Shown here one piece after another: positions 7,612 to 16,046 of a stretch of DNA of 64,000 bases; within the stretch, counting starts at the first letter, position 1; every line of letters begins with the position of its first letter. The translations under genes and the position numbers were made by a program. The stretch is from the NCBI GenBank assembly GCA_002729235.1, contig PBTY01000054.1, forward strand, positions 4,332 through 68,331. The letters are read 5' to 3'. Below the pieces are notes generated by a model. It did not search any database and was not told where the DNA came from. It worked only from the letters and a program-made list of their open reading frames with translations. The stretch is from Rickettsiales bacterium (GTDB lineage: Bacteria > Bacteroidota > Bacteroidia > Cytophagales > Cyclobacteriaceae).

Positions 7612-7977
7612 TTAGTCTTGCATAATGCGTTTGCGATGATTAGAACCCCACTTTTCAAGTGCCACCAATACCTCTTTGAGCGTCTTACCATAATCCGTCA
7701 TGGTATACTCTACTGTTACTGGAAACGTGTCATAAACCGTTCGTTTCACGAGTTGATTCATTTCCAAATCACGAAGTTCCTTGGATAGCATGCGGTCGGT
7801 AATTCTTGGAATTTCTTTCGACAAGTCCGAAAAGCGCTTCACTCCATGAGTCAATGCTATGAGAATAGGTATTTTCCACTTACCACTGAGTACTTCCAAT
7901 GCATCCTGAACCGGGAGCATTTTCTTCTGACAGGTAGGATGGTCAATATTGTGTTCGTGTTCCCAATCATCTTTCAT
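7612..7977 (-). CDS. HxlR-family transcriptional regulator
   Basis: A 121-residue winged-helix protein of the HxlR family: a Cys near the N-terminus (PTCQ), then VLSGKWKIPILIAL, the HTH stretch FSDLSKEIPRITDRMLSKELRDLE and the wing VEYTMTDYGKTL. The Cys position is where redox- or electrophile-sensing HxlR members carry their sensor, which hints at stress sensing. It heads an operon with a Nudix hydrolase and a deoxyribosyltransferase and is divergent from a DoxX-like gene. Four TATAG-type half-sites fill the shared intergenic region, so it most likely represses both transcripts including its own. Confidence 0.9.
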   Translation of the reverse strand: MKDDWEHEHNIDHPTCQKKMLPVQDALEVLSGKWKIPILIALTHGVKRFSDLSKEIPRITDRMLSKELRDLEMNQLVKRTVYDTFPVTVEYTMTDYGKTLKEVLVALEKWGSNHRKRIMQD

Positions 7978-8008
7978 ACCTCAAATGTACGTCCTGAGCC
8001 TAATCTAT

Positions 8009-8057
8009 ACCAAAGTATAGCACTATACTCCAGTATAGTACTTACCAAAGTATAGCA
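8009..8057. promoter_or_regulatory. Candidate HxlR operator cluster
   Basis: Four 7-bp half-sites lie between hxlR and the DoxX-like gene: agtatag 8014-8020, ctatact 8023-8029, agtatag 8032-8038 and agtatag 8049-8055. The first two form agtatag-ca-ctatact, and the second and third form ctatact-cc-agtatag, both perfect 7-2-7 dyads. A larger 14-bp direct repeat (accaaagtatagca) occurs at 8009-8022 and 8044-8057. The cluster lies just upstream of the plus-strand -7 box at 8067-8074, where a repressor would block RNA polymerase. Confidence 0.7.
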
Positions 8058-8066
8058 ACTCACTTC

Positions 8067-8074
8067 TAGGTTTG
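8067..8074 (+). promoter_or_regulatory. Candidate -7 box for the DoxX-like gene
   Basis: TAGGTTTG matches the Bacteroidota sigma-A element TAnnTTTG and sits 25 bp before the DoxX-like start, right next to the HxlR-type repeats. The -33 region falls inside those repeats. Confidence 0.5.
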
Positions 8075-8098
8075 CATTGTATTTAAACAAAAACAATC

Positions 8099-8464
8099 AT
8101 GACTAAGAAAATTATTTACTGGATCATCACAGGACTATTAGCCGCTATGATGTTATTCAGCTCATTTGCATATTTCACAAATCCTGAAGTTTCCGAAGGC
8201 TTTGCTAAAATGGGATTTCAGGATTACTTCAGGGTCGAATTGGGAGTTGCAAAGCTAATTGGCGCATTGGTCTTATTGATTCCGGTAATTCCATCCCGTG
8301 TTCGAGAATGGGCTTTTGCTGGGTTTGGGATCACGTTTATTTCAGCTTTTATTGCACATTTGTCAATGGGTGACCCTGTCGGAACAAGCTTATTTCCTTT
8401 GATTGCTCTTGCCTTGTTAATAGCCTCCCATACTTTGTATATCAAGCTTTATCCTAAATCATAA
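8099..8464 (+). CDS. DoxX-like integral membrane protein
   Basis: A 121-residue protein with four hydrophobic segments (about 5-25, 47-65, 69-88 and 93-113) in the DoxX/DoxX_2 pattern, including the FRVELGVAKLIGALVLLIP stretch typical of the family. Members are small inner-membrane proteins, some linked to thiosulfate-quinone chemistry or to resistance to oxidative stress; a precise role cannot be read here. It is divergent from hxlR across an operator-rich region, the classical arrangement for an HxlR target, so it is probably induced by whatever inactivates that repressor. Confidence 0.8.
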   Translation: MTKKIIYWIITGLLAAMMLFSSFAYFTNPEVSEGFAKMGFQDYFRVELGVAKLIGALVLLIPVIPSRVREWAFAGFGITFISAFIAHLSMGDPVGTSLFPLIALALLIASHTLYIKLYPKS

Positions 8465-8469
8465 TCTAA

Positions 8470-8498
8470 AGAAGTCGGGTAAACGCTACTCGACTTCT
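8470..8498 (+). terminator. Hairpin after the DoxX-like gene (probable terminator)
   Basis: An 11-bp stem with one GU pair is formed by agaagtcgggt (8470-8480) and actcgacttct (8488-8498). The T-tract after it is weak (ctacttacc), so termination strength is uncertain, but it separates the DoxX-like gene from the helicase gene. Confidence 0.5.
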
Positions 8499-8517
8499 CT
8501 ACTTACCTGCTTTGCAA

Positions 8518-8525
8518 TATCTTTG
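8518..8525 (+). promoter_or_regulatory. Candidate -7 box of the helicase gene
   Basis: TATCTTTG matches TAnnTTTG. It ends only 7 bp before the TTG start at 8533, so transcription from it would begin at or next to the start codon and give a leaderless message. No convincing -33 element is seen. Confidence 0.35.
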
Positions 8526-8532
8526 ATTTGAA

Positions 8533-11500
8533 TTGGAATCAAGGAACCATCACATAACATTTGACAACCAACTAGCCCAAATCAGCTATGGCAATATCTA
8601 TGGGCAATCAGGTGGTGATACAAGCACCGTAAAAGGAATTGAGTTACTGGATGTCACTATCAACCAGGCGGTTTTTGAAGTTAGGGATGATCTGGGTAGT
8701 TATCAGACTACAGTCATTCAAGATATCGCAACCACTGTAACATGTAATTGTGGATATGAACATAAGCGTCTATGTGCGCATGAAAGCAGTGTCTTATTCG
8801 CTCTCATTAAAAATGAATCGCTCCTCACCTTCTTCAATGATGACTTAAGACTGCAGAAACTCAAGCGTTTCGCCTTTGACTATGGATTAGAGAACAGTTC
8901 AGAATTAGAACAACATTTCACGATTGGCTATGAAAATGGAGAGTTAAAAATCAACCCAATCAACAAATCACTAACTCCTGTCACACAAGAACACCTTCAA
9001 TCCCTAAACAAAGCCGTAACACCTAACACAACCAATTTTATCCCACAGGAAGAAAAGCCATTCATTGTATTCTCCAAACACAAATACTACAATCTCATAC
9101 AAATAAATCTCTGTCAAAGTGAATGGACCAAACAAGGAAAGCCTAAGAACCCCATTCAAATCATTGACACACAACAGCGTATTTGGGAAACAAATGAAGT
9201 AAGTGCGATTAAATTCCTAATGGGTATTACGCGATTTCAAAATCACACTAGTGATCATTTGAACTCGCTGGATATACAAGCCTTAAGAACGATCATCCGC
9301 AACCCAAATCATTACAACTTTTACAATAACAGTTCCAAAGCAGACCAATTAAGCGCATCCAACTTCTCTCCGATAGAAGTGAAGATATTGCCCAATGACA
9401 TTGTATTGAAGGTCGCCAGATTCAAAGAAACCTATGAGATTAAAGCTGAACTAACTCTTCATAATACCACACATTCCATTTTTGATCTTCCACTTCATTA
9501 CAAAAGCTTTCTGGAAATTGGTAAGACTTGGTACTTCATTGATCAACTTCCCGTAATCAATGCGGTGAATCTCCTCAATAGACAGAATGGTCAAATGATC
9601 ATCTCGGCAAGCGCTTTTGAGGAATTCAAGAAACAGTTTCTGGACAAAATTGAAGCATACATTCGAATCGAATATACCTTTATTGAGAAGGCTTCTCCTA
9701 CACAGCTTGCTATGAGTGACTACCTGGAAGATGTAGAAAAACTCATCTACCTCACAGATCATGGAAGTCATGTCATGATCATTCCGGTGATGCGCTACAG
9801 TGATGTGGAAATCTCCGTGAGAACTAACAGGCAGATTTATGGCCGAGATGAAAAAGGACATGAATTCCTCGTGGATCGAAATATTGATAATGAAAGTGAC
9901 TTATTGGCTCTATTAGTCAAACAACATCCAGACTTTAATGAGCAGTTAGAAAACCCACTAGATCACTTCTACTTACACAAGCGCAAGTTCCTGGACGAAA
10001 CATGGTTTCTTCCGGTTTTTGAAGAATGGGAAACTCAAGGTATCCGAGTTTATGGATTCAATGAATTGGAGGGTCACAAGTTCAATCCTCACAAACCGAA
10101 GATTGATATCAAGGTGCATAGTGGCCTGAACTGGTTCAATGCGGAAATCAAAATGAAGTTTGGCAAAAAGAAAGCTGGACTTAAAAAGGTACAGGTTGCG
10201 GTTAAGAACAAGAGCAAATATGTGCAACTCGATGACGGTTCATTAGGTATACTCCCAAAAGAATGGCTAGAGCGATTTGAAGTATTTTTTACTGCTGGAG
10301 ATTTGACAGAAGATGATTTAATCAGCATTCCAAAAATTCACATTTCTGATGTCGAGGAAATGTTTGAACAAGAGGAATTGGATGAACAGGTTATTGATGA
10401 GATTCGAACCTTCCAGAACAAAGTCAGAAACTTTACTGAGATTAGCGAAGTAAAGCAACCAAAAGCACTCAACGGTACTCTTAGGCCCTATCAGCTAGAT
10501 GGGTTGAAGTGGCTCAACTTCCTGGATGAGTTCAATTTTGGTGGATGTCTGGCAGATGATATGGGTCTTGGCAAGTCGATTCAAATCATTGCCTTCATGC
10601 TCCATCAAAATGAAAAAGTAGAGCGAAACACCAACCTGTTAGTCGTACCGACAACCCTTATCTTCAACTGGCAGGCAGAATTGAAAAAGTTTGCTCCATC
10701 ATTGAGTGTTCATACGCTACATGGACCAGATCGCATGCGAGAGATCAAAGGGCTGGAGAATTTTGAAGTGATCATCACCACCTATGGCACTCTCCTAACC
10801 GACATTAACTATCTGAAGAACTTCACCTTCAATTATGTGTTTCTGGATGAATCGCAGCAGATAAAGAACCCCAACTCACAGCGTTTCAAGGCGGTAAAAA
10901 TGCTTCAGGCCAAAAATCGCATAGCGGTGACGGGTACACCTATTGAAAACAATACGTTTGACTTATACAGCCAGTTCTCATTCGCTTGCCCTGGGTTGTT
11001 TTCCACCAAGCAGCACTTCAAAGAACTGTATTCTGTTCCAATCGATCAATTCAAGGATCAGCGTAGAGCCAAAGACCTTCAAAACAAGATCAAACCGTTC
11101 CTACTTCGCAGAACTAAAGATGAGGTAGCCAAAGAACTGCCATTGAAGCTGGAGACAGTGCTCTACTGCCCGATGGAGAAGGAACAAAGCGACACTTACG
11201 CTGCTTTTGAAAAGGAATTTCGTGAGTTTGTGTCTGCAACGGAAGCAGAGCAACTCAAAGACGCCACAATGCATGTATTACGCGGATTGACGAAGCTTCG
11301 GCAAATCTGTAACTCCACCAAGCTCTTGAAAAGTGATGAAGTGGCAGGACATAAAACCTCCTCCAAGATAGAAGTACTCAAGGAGCAAATAGAATTGAAT
11401 GCACCACACCACAAGATGGTGATCTTTTCACAGTTTGTGAGCATGTTGGAGCTGATTCAAGCGGAGCTTGCCTCCATGAATGTGGAACACATCATGCTTA

Positions 11501-11868
11501 CAGGTAAGAGCTCCAACCGCGAAGCAATTGTGAATGAATTCAGAAACAATGATGATGTACGAGTAGCCTTGATCAGTTTGAAAGCTGGTGGAACAGGTCT
11601 CAATCTGGTAGAAGCAGATTATGTCTACCTGGTGGATCCATGGTGGAATCCTGCAGTTGAAAATCAAGCCATTGATAGATTACATCGTATTGGTCAGGAA
11701 AAGAACATTACAGCTATTCGATTGATCTGTCCAGGCACTTTAGAAGAGAAAATTATGCAACTACAGGAAAGCAAAAAAGAGCTCACTAGTCAAATGGTCG
11801 GGAATAACGACTCTTTCTTTGAAGGCTTAACCAGGAAAGAGTTGCTTGGATTGGTGAGTGTTTATTGA
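8533..11868 (+). CDS. SWIM zinc finger-SNF2 helicase
   Basis: A 1111-residue DEAD/DEAH-type SF2 ATPase of the SNF2 (RapA-like) group. A SWIM zinc finger sits at 71-83 (CNC...CAH, Cys71, Cys73, Cys81, His83). A long middle region (about 100-630) matches the bacterial SNF2-associated domains. The ATPase core starts near 650 with DDMGLGKS (about 675) and the DEAH-equivalent LDESQQ (about 771); the C-terminal lobe has SLKAGGTGLNLVEADYV and ENQAIDRLHRIGQ (about 1015-1055). All helicase motifs appear intact. It likely remodels nucleic-acid-protein complexes in transcription or repair. The only available start is TTG at 8533; there is no in-frame ATG for over 200 codons, and the SWIM motif is upstream of that. 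Confidence 0.9.
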   Translation: MESRNHHITFDNQLAQISYGNIYGQSGGDTSTVKGIELLDVTINQAVFEVRDDLGSYQTTVIQDIATTVTCNCGYEHKRLCAHESSVLFALIKNESLLTFFNDDLRLQKLKRFAFDYGLENSSELEQHFTIGYENGELKINPINKSLTPVTQEHLQSLNKAVTPNTTNFIPQEEKPFIVFSKHKYYNLIQINLCQSEWTKQGKPKNPIQIIDTQQRIWETNEVSAIKFLMGITRFQNHTSDHLNSLDIQALRTIIRNPNHYNFYNNSSKADQLSASNFSPIEVKILPNDIVLKVARFKETYEIKAELTLHNTTHSIFDLPLHYKSFLEIGKTWYFIDQLPVINAVNLLNRQNGQMIISASAFEEFKKQFLDKIEAYIRIEYTFIEKASPTQLAMSDYLEDVEKLIYLTDHGSHVMIIPVMRYSDVEISVRTNRQIYGRDEKGHEFLVDRNIDNESDLLALLVKQHPDFNEQLENPLDHFYLHKRKFLDETWFLPVFEEWETQGIRVYGFNELEGHKFNPHKPKIDIKVHSGLNWFNAEIKMKFGKKKAGLKKVQVAVKNKSKYVQLDDGSLGILPKEWLERFEVFFTAGDLTEDDLISIPKIHISDVEEMFEQEELDEQVIDEIRTFQNKVRNFTEISEVKQPKALNGTLRPYQLDGLKWLNFLDEFNFGGCLADDMGLGKSIQIIAFMLHQNEKVERNTNLLVVPTTLIFNWQAELKKFAPSLSVHTLHGPDRMREIKGLENFEVIITTYGTLLTDINYLKNFTFNYVFLDESQQIKNPNSQRFKAVKMLQAKNRIAVTGTPIENNTFDLYSQFSFACPGLFSTKQHFKELYSVPIDQFKDQRRAKDLQNKIKPFLLRRTKDEVAKELPLKLETVLYCPMEKEQSDTYAAFEKEFREFVSATEAEQLKDATMHVLRGLTKLRQICNSTKLLKSDEVAGHKTSSKIEVLKEQIELNAPHHKMVIFSQFVSMLELIQAELASMNVEHIMLTGKSSNREAIVNEFRNNDDVRVALISLKAGGTGLNLVEADYVYLVDPWWNPAVENQAIDRLHRIGQEKNITAIRLICPGTLEEKIMQLQESKKELTSQMVGNNDSFFEGLTRKELLGLVSVY

Positions 11869-11907
11869 GGCCAAATACTTGATTAAAGAATACATTATAT
11901 TACTGGA

Positions 11908-13083
11908 ATGAGTTCGACTTCCATAAATCGTTTCGGGTTAATCAGGGTCTTCATTTTTATAAATGCAATGCTTATCATTCATGCTTGCTCTGAGCAAATG
12001 AACTCTAACGACATATCACCTCAAGACAATGAAAGGATCACATTAAAAACCTTCAGCAACTCTTTTGAAATGAGTGATGCTGACGTGATTGAAGGTCTAA
12101 GATGGTCATTGTCTTTTTTAGGTGCCTCCCTTCCCTCAGATTCAATAGGAATAAAATATGATGGTAATAACAAAATTTCAATAGATTTAACCAAACTTGG
12201 CTTCACTGATAATGCCTTAGCAGCAATGAAGACAATCATCAAAGAAATTAAGACAAGCGAAAGTTATATTCAAAATGAGCACATAGATATAGGGAGATTC
12301 ATCGTGCTCACTCTAAACAGCTCCCATCATTATTATGAAATCACGGGAGTAGCAAAATCACTAACTGAGTTTAGATCAAAACATCAATTTGATCAGGAGG
12401 TTTTTGTGATCAACTCTTCAGTTTCGAAGGTCGACCGAATAATTGAAATCGCTCATTACGATAATCCTAATCAAATTGCTTATTTGTGTTCGGAAGGAAT
12501 GGGATCAATTGCTCAAGGGAGTTTTAAAGTTGAAGAATATGAAACTGTTGAAGTTATGGACAATGGACAATTTAAGTTCGCTTTATATGGTCTTGACGGA
12601 CAACTGAAAACAGCGGCAAATAGCTCATTGACCAATGCAGGGAAACCGGCAAAGTGTTTATGGTGTCATGAAACAGTAGTACAGCCTTTCTTTTCTACTG
12701 ACCCAGTTTTGAATACTGAAAGCACTTTGACAAAGGAAGAATTCACTCAAATAGTTAATGAGCAGATGGGCATGTTATCAGATTACAGAAAATCTCTCCA
12801 TTCTCATATTGATTTTGAAAGAAAACAGAATCATTCATTTGCGGAATTTCTTTACATCGATTTTATGGAGCCAACAGTTGATCGCTTGATGGAAGAATGG
12901 TCAATGACCGAATCTGAAGTAAACGAGTTGGTTCGAGGCCTGCCAACATTTTCTCAGACCGAATCAGGCCTTAAAGGTGTATTCAAGCGTAGTGATGTAG
13001 ATCAACGTCTCCATAAAGAAGTTCTGAGGGTACCGTATGAAGCGAGAGAATACTCAACATATGAACCCAATTTTTTCAATTAG
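11908..13083 (+). CDS. Lipoprotein with a single CXXCH haem-type motif
   Basis: A 391-residue protein with a lipoprotein signal (hydrophobic 11-25, lipobox ending HAC, lipidated Cys27). The body is soluble and of no family I recognise. KCLWCHETVV at 249-258 holds Cys250, Cys253 and His254 in the CXXCH order of c-type haem attachment, and is followed by acidic and Met-containing stretches (MGMLSDYR). If haem is attached the protein is a periplasm-facing mono-haem lipoprotein; if not, the motif may bind metal. It starts 39 bp after the helicase stop on the same strand and ends next to a convergent methyltransferase gene. Confidence 0.6.
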   Translation: MSSTSINRFGLIRVFIFINAMLIIHACSEQMNSNDISPQDNERITLKTFSNSFEMSDADVIEGLRWSLSFLGASLPSDSIGIKYDGNNKISIDLTKLGFTDNALAAMKTIIKEIKTSESYIQNEHIDIGRFIVLTLNSSHHYYEITGVAKSLTEFRSKHQFDQEVFVINSSVSKVDRIIEIAHYDNPNQIAYLCSEGMGSIAQGSFKVEEYETVEVMDNGQFKFALYGLDGQLKTAANSSLTNAGKPAKCLWCHETVVQPFFSTDPVLNTESTLTKEEFTQIVNEQMGMLSDYRKSLHSHIDFERKQNHSFAEFLYIDFMEPTVDRLMEEWSMTESEVNELVRGLPTFSQTESGLKGVFKRSDVDQRLHKEVLRVPYEAREYSTYEPNFFN

Positions 13084-13084
13084 A

Positions 13085-13747
13085 TTAAGTCTCCTTGAGA
13101 AATTGAAATATAAAATTCTCCTCACTCCACTTTATTTCAGAATAAACCAGCCGGTCGATCAATCCATTTTTTAATGCTATTGATTTGATTTTAGTTAAGT
13201 CACAGTCTTCAGAGAGTATCATCAATATTTCTGGGAAAGAAGAAATCTTTCCAAGTTGCCCGAATACTTTGTCAAAATATTCAAAATTTTCTCCACAGAA
13301 CCAAGCGGCTTCAGAATCATTATTTGGCTCTTTAGGATAGTAAGGAGGATTAATTAGGATCATGTCAAAATCACTAATAACAATGTTTTCGAAAAGATCA
13401 GAATGAACAACATTAATCCCAAGCTTATTCCTATCAGCATTTAGCTTCAACCCTGTAATGGCGGCTTGATTGATATCTGAAGCTGTAACCTGAGCCCCCT
13501 CTCTTGAGCAATAGAAAGAGATCAAACCAGATCCTGCACCTAATTCCAGAATTTTCAACTCCGACAATTGCCGAGTCTTTAGAAATTCTAAAAAAACATG
13601 TGTACTAAAAAAAAGTCCCGGATGAAATACTCCATTCAATATTTTTAATCGAATACCTTCGTAACTATAAAACGGATTCATTCTTGAGTAAACCTGATAG
13701 ATGCGACTCAACACAGGCTGAAGCAGTTTCATCACTCTTTTAATCAC
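13085..13747 (-). CDS. Class I methyltransferase (NPPY type)
   Basis: A 220-residue SAM-dependent methyltransferase. Motif I is LELGAGSG (68-75), the acidic SAM-ribose residue is in VTASDINQ (about Asp91), and NPPY at 133-136 is the catalytic motif of N-methyltransferases acting on planar amides or amines (PrmC/HemK, TrmN6 and MTS-domain enzymes). A short basic N-terminal helix precedes the fold. It lacks the helical N-domain of PrmC, so it is not that enzyme. Its ATG overlaps the stop of the upstream radical SAM gene by 4 bp, making it the last gene of the flippase-GT2-FkbM-rSAM-methyltransferase operon. The substrate is probably the product of that pathway. Confidence 0.8.
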   Translation of the reverse strand: MIKRVMKLLQPVLSRIYQVYSRMNPFYSYEGIRLKILNGVFHPGLFFSTHVFLEFLKTRQLSELKILELGAGSGLISFYCSREGAQVTASDINQAAITGLKLNADRNKLGINVVHSDLFENIVISDFDMILINPPYYPKEPNNDSEAAWFCGENFEYFDKVFGQLGKISSFPEILMILSEDCDLTKIKSIALKNGLIDRLVYSEIKWSEENFIFQFLKET

Positions 13748-15267
13748 GACACTTCCATTTCAAAACCTTCAATTTCTGGCCTCCTATATTTCAACCACAC
13801 TTTCTGCAGAACTTTGAGTTCATATGGTCTCCTATAAAGGTTGTTTTTATATCGGAAGGAAGAAAGTTGTTTCATAATCTTTCTTTGTCCATTAGTAATT
13901 TTAAGGTCCGATACCGTTGGGAATCGAGCATTAAGAACCGTTTCGAATCCCTGGATTTTAGCCACCATATATGGTTTTAGCCAAGGAGTTAATGGGTTGC
14001 GCCTTAAGTCAAAATTTTCCCAATCAGGATTGAGCCAATCTTCCAGCTTTTCAGGAAATGCGAATCCAGCTTCTTTAACCTTTTCATAGAGTTCCGAGCC
14101 CTCTGTTGGCACAGGACTGTACAAATAGATGATTACCTCTGTATTCGGATTTATTTTCTTAATTTCTTTAATAAATGCTATATCCTGATCAATTTGGGCA
14201 TTGACCTCATGCTCTGTATCTAGCGGAATACCAAGAACAAAACTATACTCTGGAATGATGTCAAATCTCTTCATGCGTGCTGCAAAATCTTTGATTTGCT
14301 GCGAGGTTTGAGTACCTCCTTTGTCCATTTTTTTCAGAATTTCATCATTACCTGTCTCCGCTCCAAAAAAGATCATTTTGCAACCAGACTCACGCATTAG
14401 TTGCAGCGATTCGTCTGAATATTTATTGATGGTATCAATCCGTCCTTCACCCCACCACTTTATATTGTGAGGTTTGATCAACTTAGAAAACTCTACCACC
14501 ATCTTTTCATTGACAAAGAAATTATTGTCATGAAATTCCACAGCATCAGCACCATGCTCCTTGATTAAGTACAGTACATCTTCATATACAGTCTGAGCCG
14601 ACTTACCTCTCCACCTTGCGTTGTAAATAGGAACAACAGCGCAAAACGAACAAGTGAAAGGACAACCAAAACTTGCATGATAAGCAGCTGTACGTTTACC
14701 CAAAAAGGTCTTTTTGAGATATCCCGATAAGGGATAAAATGAATCTAGTTTTTCATAGGGTAGTTTCGGCAAATTATCCTGATCTGAAATGAATTCCTTC
14801 TGAGTAACTACTATTTCAGAATCATTCTTAAATATCAAGTTATTGATAGATTTGAAATCCCCCTGATTATTAGAAATTTTTTGTACCAGTGCTGGAAAAG
14901 CGTAATCACCCTGTCCATTGATGATAAAATCAACAAATCCAGAGTCTAGGGCTGTTTTATACTGGTTGGAGGCAAAGTACCCACCCCAAACAATCGTAAT
15001 TTCAGGATATCTCTCACGAATTCTTTTACTGAATGGAATGGCCTGTTTGAGTTGAGGCCCTGGCATCACAGTACATCCAAAAAAACCAAATTTCCCACTT
15101 GACAAATAGCCATCAATAACATTCCAAGGATCGTTTTCCCGATTTCCATCAACGATAACAAACTCAAACAGCCCATCAATGGATGCTGCCACTTGTAAAA
15201 TAGAGTTAGGTATTCGATAGCCATTTTTGGCTGCAAAGGGATTAAAAAGAAGAACCTTGTTATCCAT
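13744..15267 (-). CDS. B12-binding-type radical SAM protein (no. 1)
   Basis: A 507-residue class B-type radical SAM enzyme. The N-terminal 130 residues have the cobalamin-binding Rossmann pattern (KVLLFNPFAAKNG, then GFFGCTVMPG and ITIVWGGYFAS); the canonical DxHxxG histidine is not seen, which is common in this class. The [4Fe-4S] motif is CPFTCSFC (Cys202, Cys206, Cys209). Later radical SAM motifs include FFGAETGNDEIL and the YSFVLGIP strand, followed by a helical C-terminal extension. Such enzymes do methylations, cyclisations or rearrangements on unreactive carbons, often in lipid and natural-product pathways. Gene overlaps: 8 bp with the FkbM gene before it and 4 bp with the methyltransferase after it. 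Confidence 0.88.
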   Translation of the reverse strand: MDNKVLLFNPFAAKNGYRIPNSILQVAASIDGLFEFVIVDGNRENDPWNVIDGYLSSGKFGFFGCTVMPGPQLKQAIPFSKRIRERYPEITIVWGGYFASNQYKTALDSGFVDFIINGQGDYAFPALVQKISNNQGDFKSINNLIFKNDSEIVVTQKEFISDQDNLPKLPYEKLDSFYPLSGYLKKTFLGKRTAAYHASFGCPFTCSFCAVVPIYNARWRGKSAQTVYEDVLYLIKEHGADAVEFHDNNFFVNEKMVVEFSKLIKPHNIKWWGEGRIDTINKYSDESLQLMRESGCKMIFFGAETGNDEILKKMDKGGTQTSQQIKDFAARMKRFDIIPEYSFVLGIPLDTEHEVNAQIDQDIAFIKEIKKINPNTEVIIYLYSPVPTEGSELYEKVKEAGFAFPEKLEDWLNPDWENFDLRRNPLTPWLKPYMVAKIQGFETVLNARFPTVSDLKITNGQRKIMKQLSSFRYKNNLYRRPYELKVLQKVWLKYRRPEIEGFEMEVS

Positions 15268-15973
15268 GTTTTCTTGGTTTCACATAAACATCTCCAGTCA
15301 ATGACTTGACGTCTAGGTCTTGAATTAAACTTTTCATTTGTTCAGACCCTATCCAATTATTCAGTTCAAAATAACTATTCTCGTATAGTACCAAATTGTA
15401 ATACCCTTTCATTATTTCCTCTATCCTATTGATTGAGTCCAGCACTACTGATTTAAGCTTGTAATTGTATTCAAATGAAACAATCGGGATTTCATAAGAA
15501 AGACCTTTGAACACCTCAAACTCAAATCCTTCAACATCAATTTTACAAAATTTTGGCTTACCATATTTCTCTATAAGGGTATCGAGTTTTGTCATTTGGA
15601 CTTCTTCTTTACTATCCCAGGTAAATGTGGAGTCTACAGAATAAGCATTGATAAAATCTTCAGAGAAACTCGAAATTTGAGAAATATTTGCAATATGCAT
15701 ATCCATTCTTGTTTCTTTGCTTCCTACAGCAAGAGGTAGAATTTGAACCTTAGGATTAGATGCAAACCTCTTATTTAATATAGTCAGACATGAGTGCTGT
15801 GGCTCTACCATAACAACATTAGCTCCAAGACTTAGAAAAACGTCACTTTTTGCCCCTACATTCGCTCCTATATCAAAACACAGATCACCATAATTAATGA
15901 ACTGAGAATAGAAGCTTTTCTGAAGCTTTTTTTTAGAATGCTTGCGTAAGAGATCTAGCACTTTTTTCAACAT
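15260..15973 (-). CDS. FkbM-family methyltransferase
   Basis: A 237-residue SAM-dependent O-methyltransferase of the FkbM (Methyltransf_21) family: FDIGANVGAKSDVF (about 33-46) binds SAM, MVEPQ supplies the ribose-binding acid, and CKIDVEGFEFEVF is the second family motif. FkbM enzymes commonly methylate sugar or polyketide hydroxyls, and many sit in surface-polysaccharide loci. It is 73 bp downstream of the GT2 gene and its stop overlaps the radical SAM start by 8 bp, so methylation of the glycan or lipid made by this locus is a fair inference. Confidence 0.85.
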   Translation of the reverse strand: MLKKVLDLLRKHSKKKLQKSFYSQFINYGDLCFDIGANVGAKSDVFLSLGANVVMVEPQHSCLTILNKRFASNPKVQILPLAVGSKETRMDMHIANISQISSFSEDFINAYSVDSTFTWDSKEEVQMTKLDTLIEKYGKPKFCKIDVEGFEFEVFKGLSYEIPIVSFEYNYKLKSVVLDSINRIEEIMKGYYNLVLYENSYFELNNWIGSEQMKSLIQDLDVKSLTGDVYVKPRKHG

Positions 15974-16046
15974 TTTTCCTAGCTCAATTCAAAAATTTCG
16001 CACACAACAATATAAGAAATGTTGTTATCCTATTCTAATCATCCAA

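Noticed and set aside
7611..7691. Longer N-terminus of the Nudix protein
   Set aside because: It lies inside hxlR; the ATG at 7610, one base after the hxlR stop, gives the normal protein.
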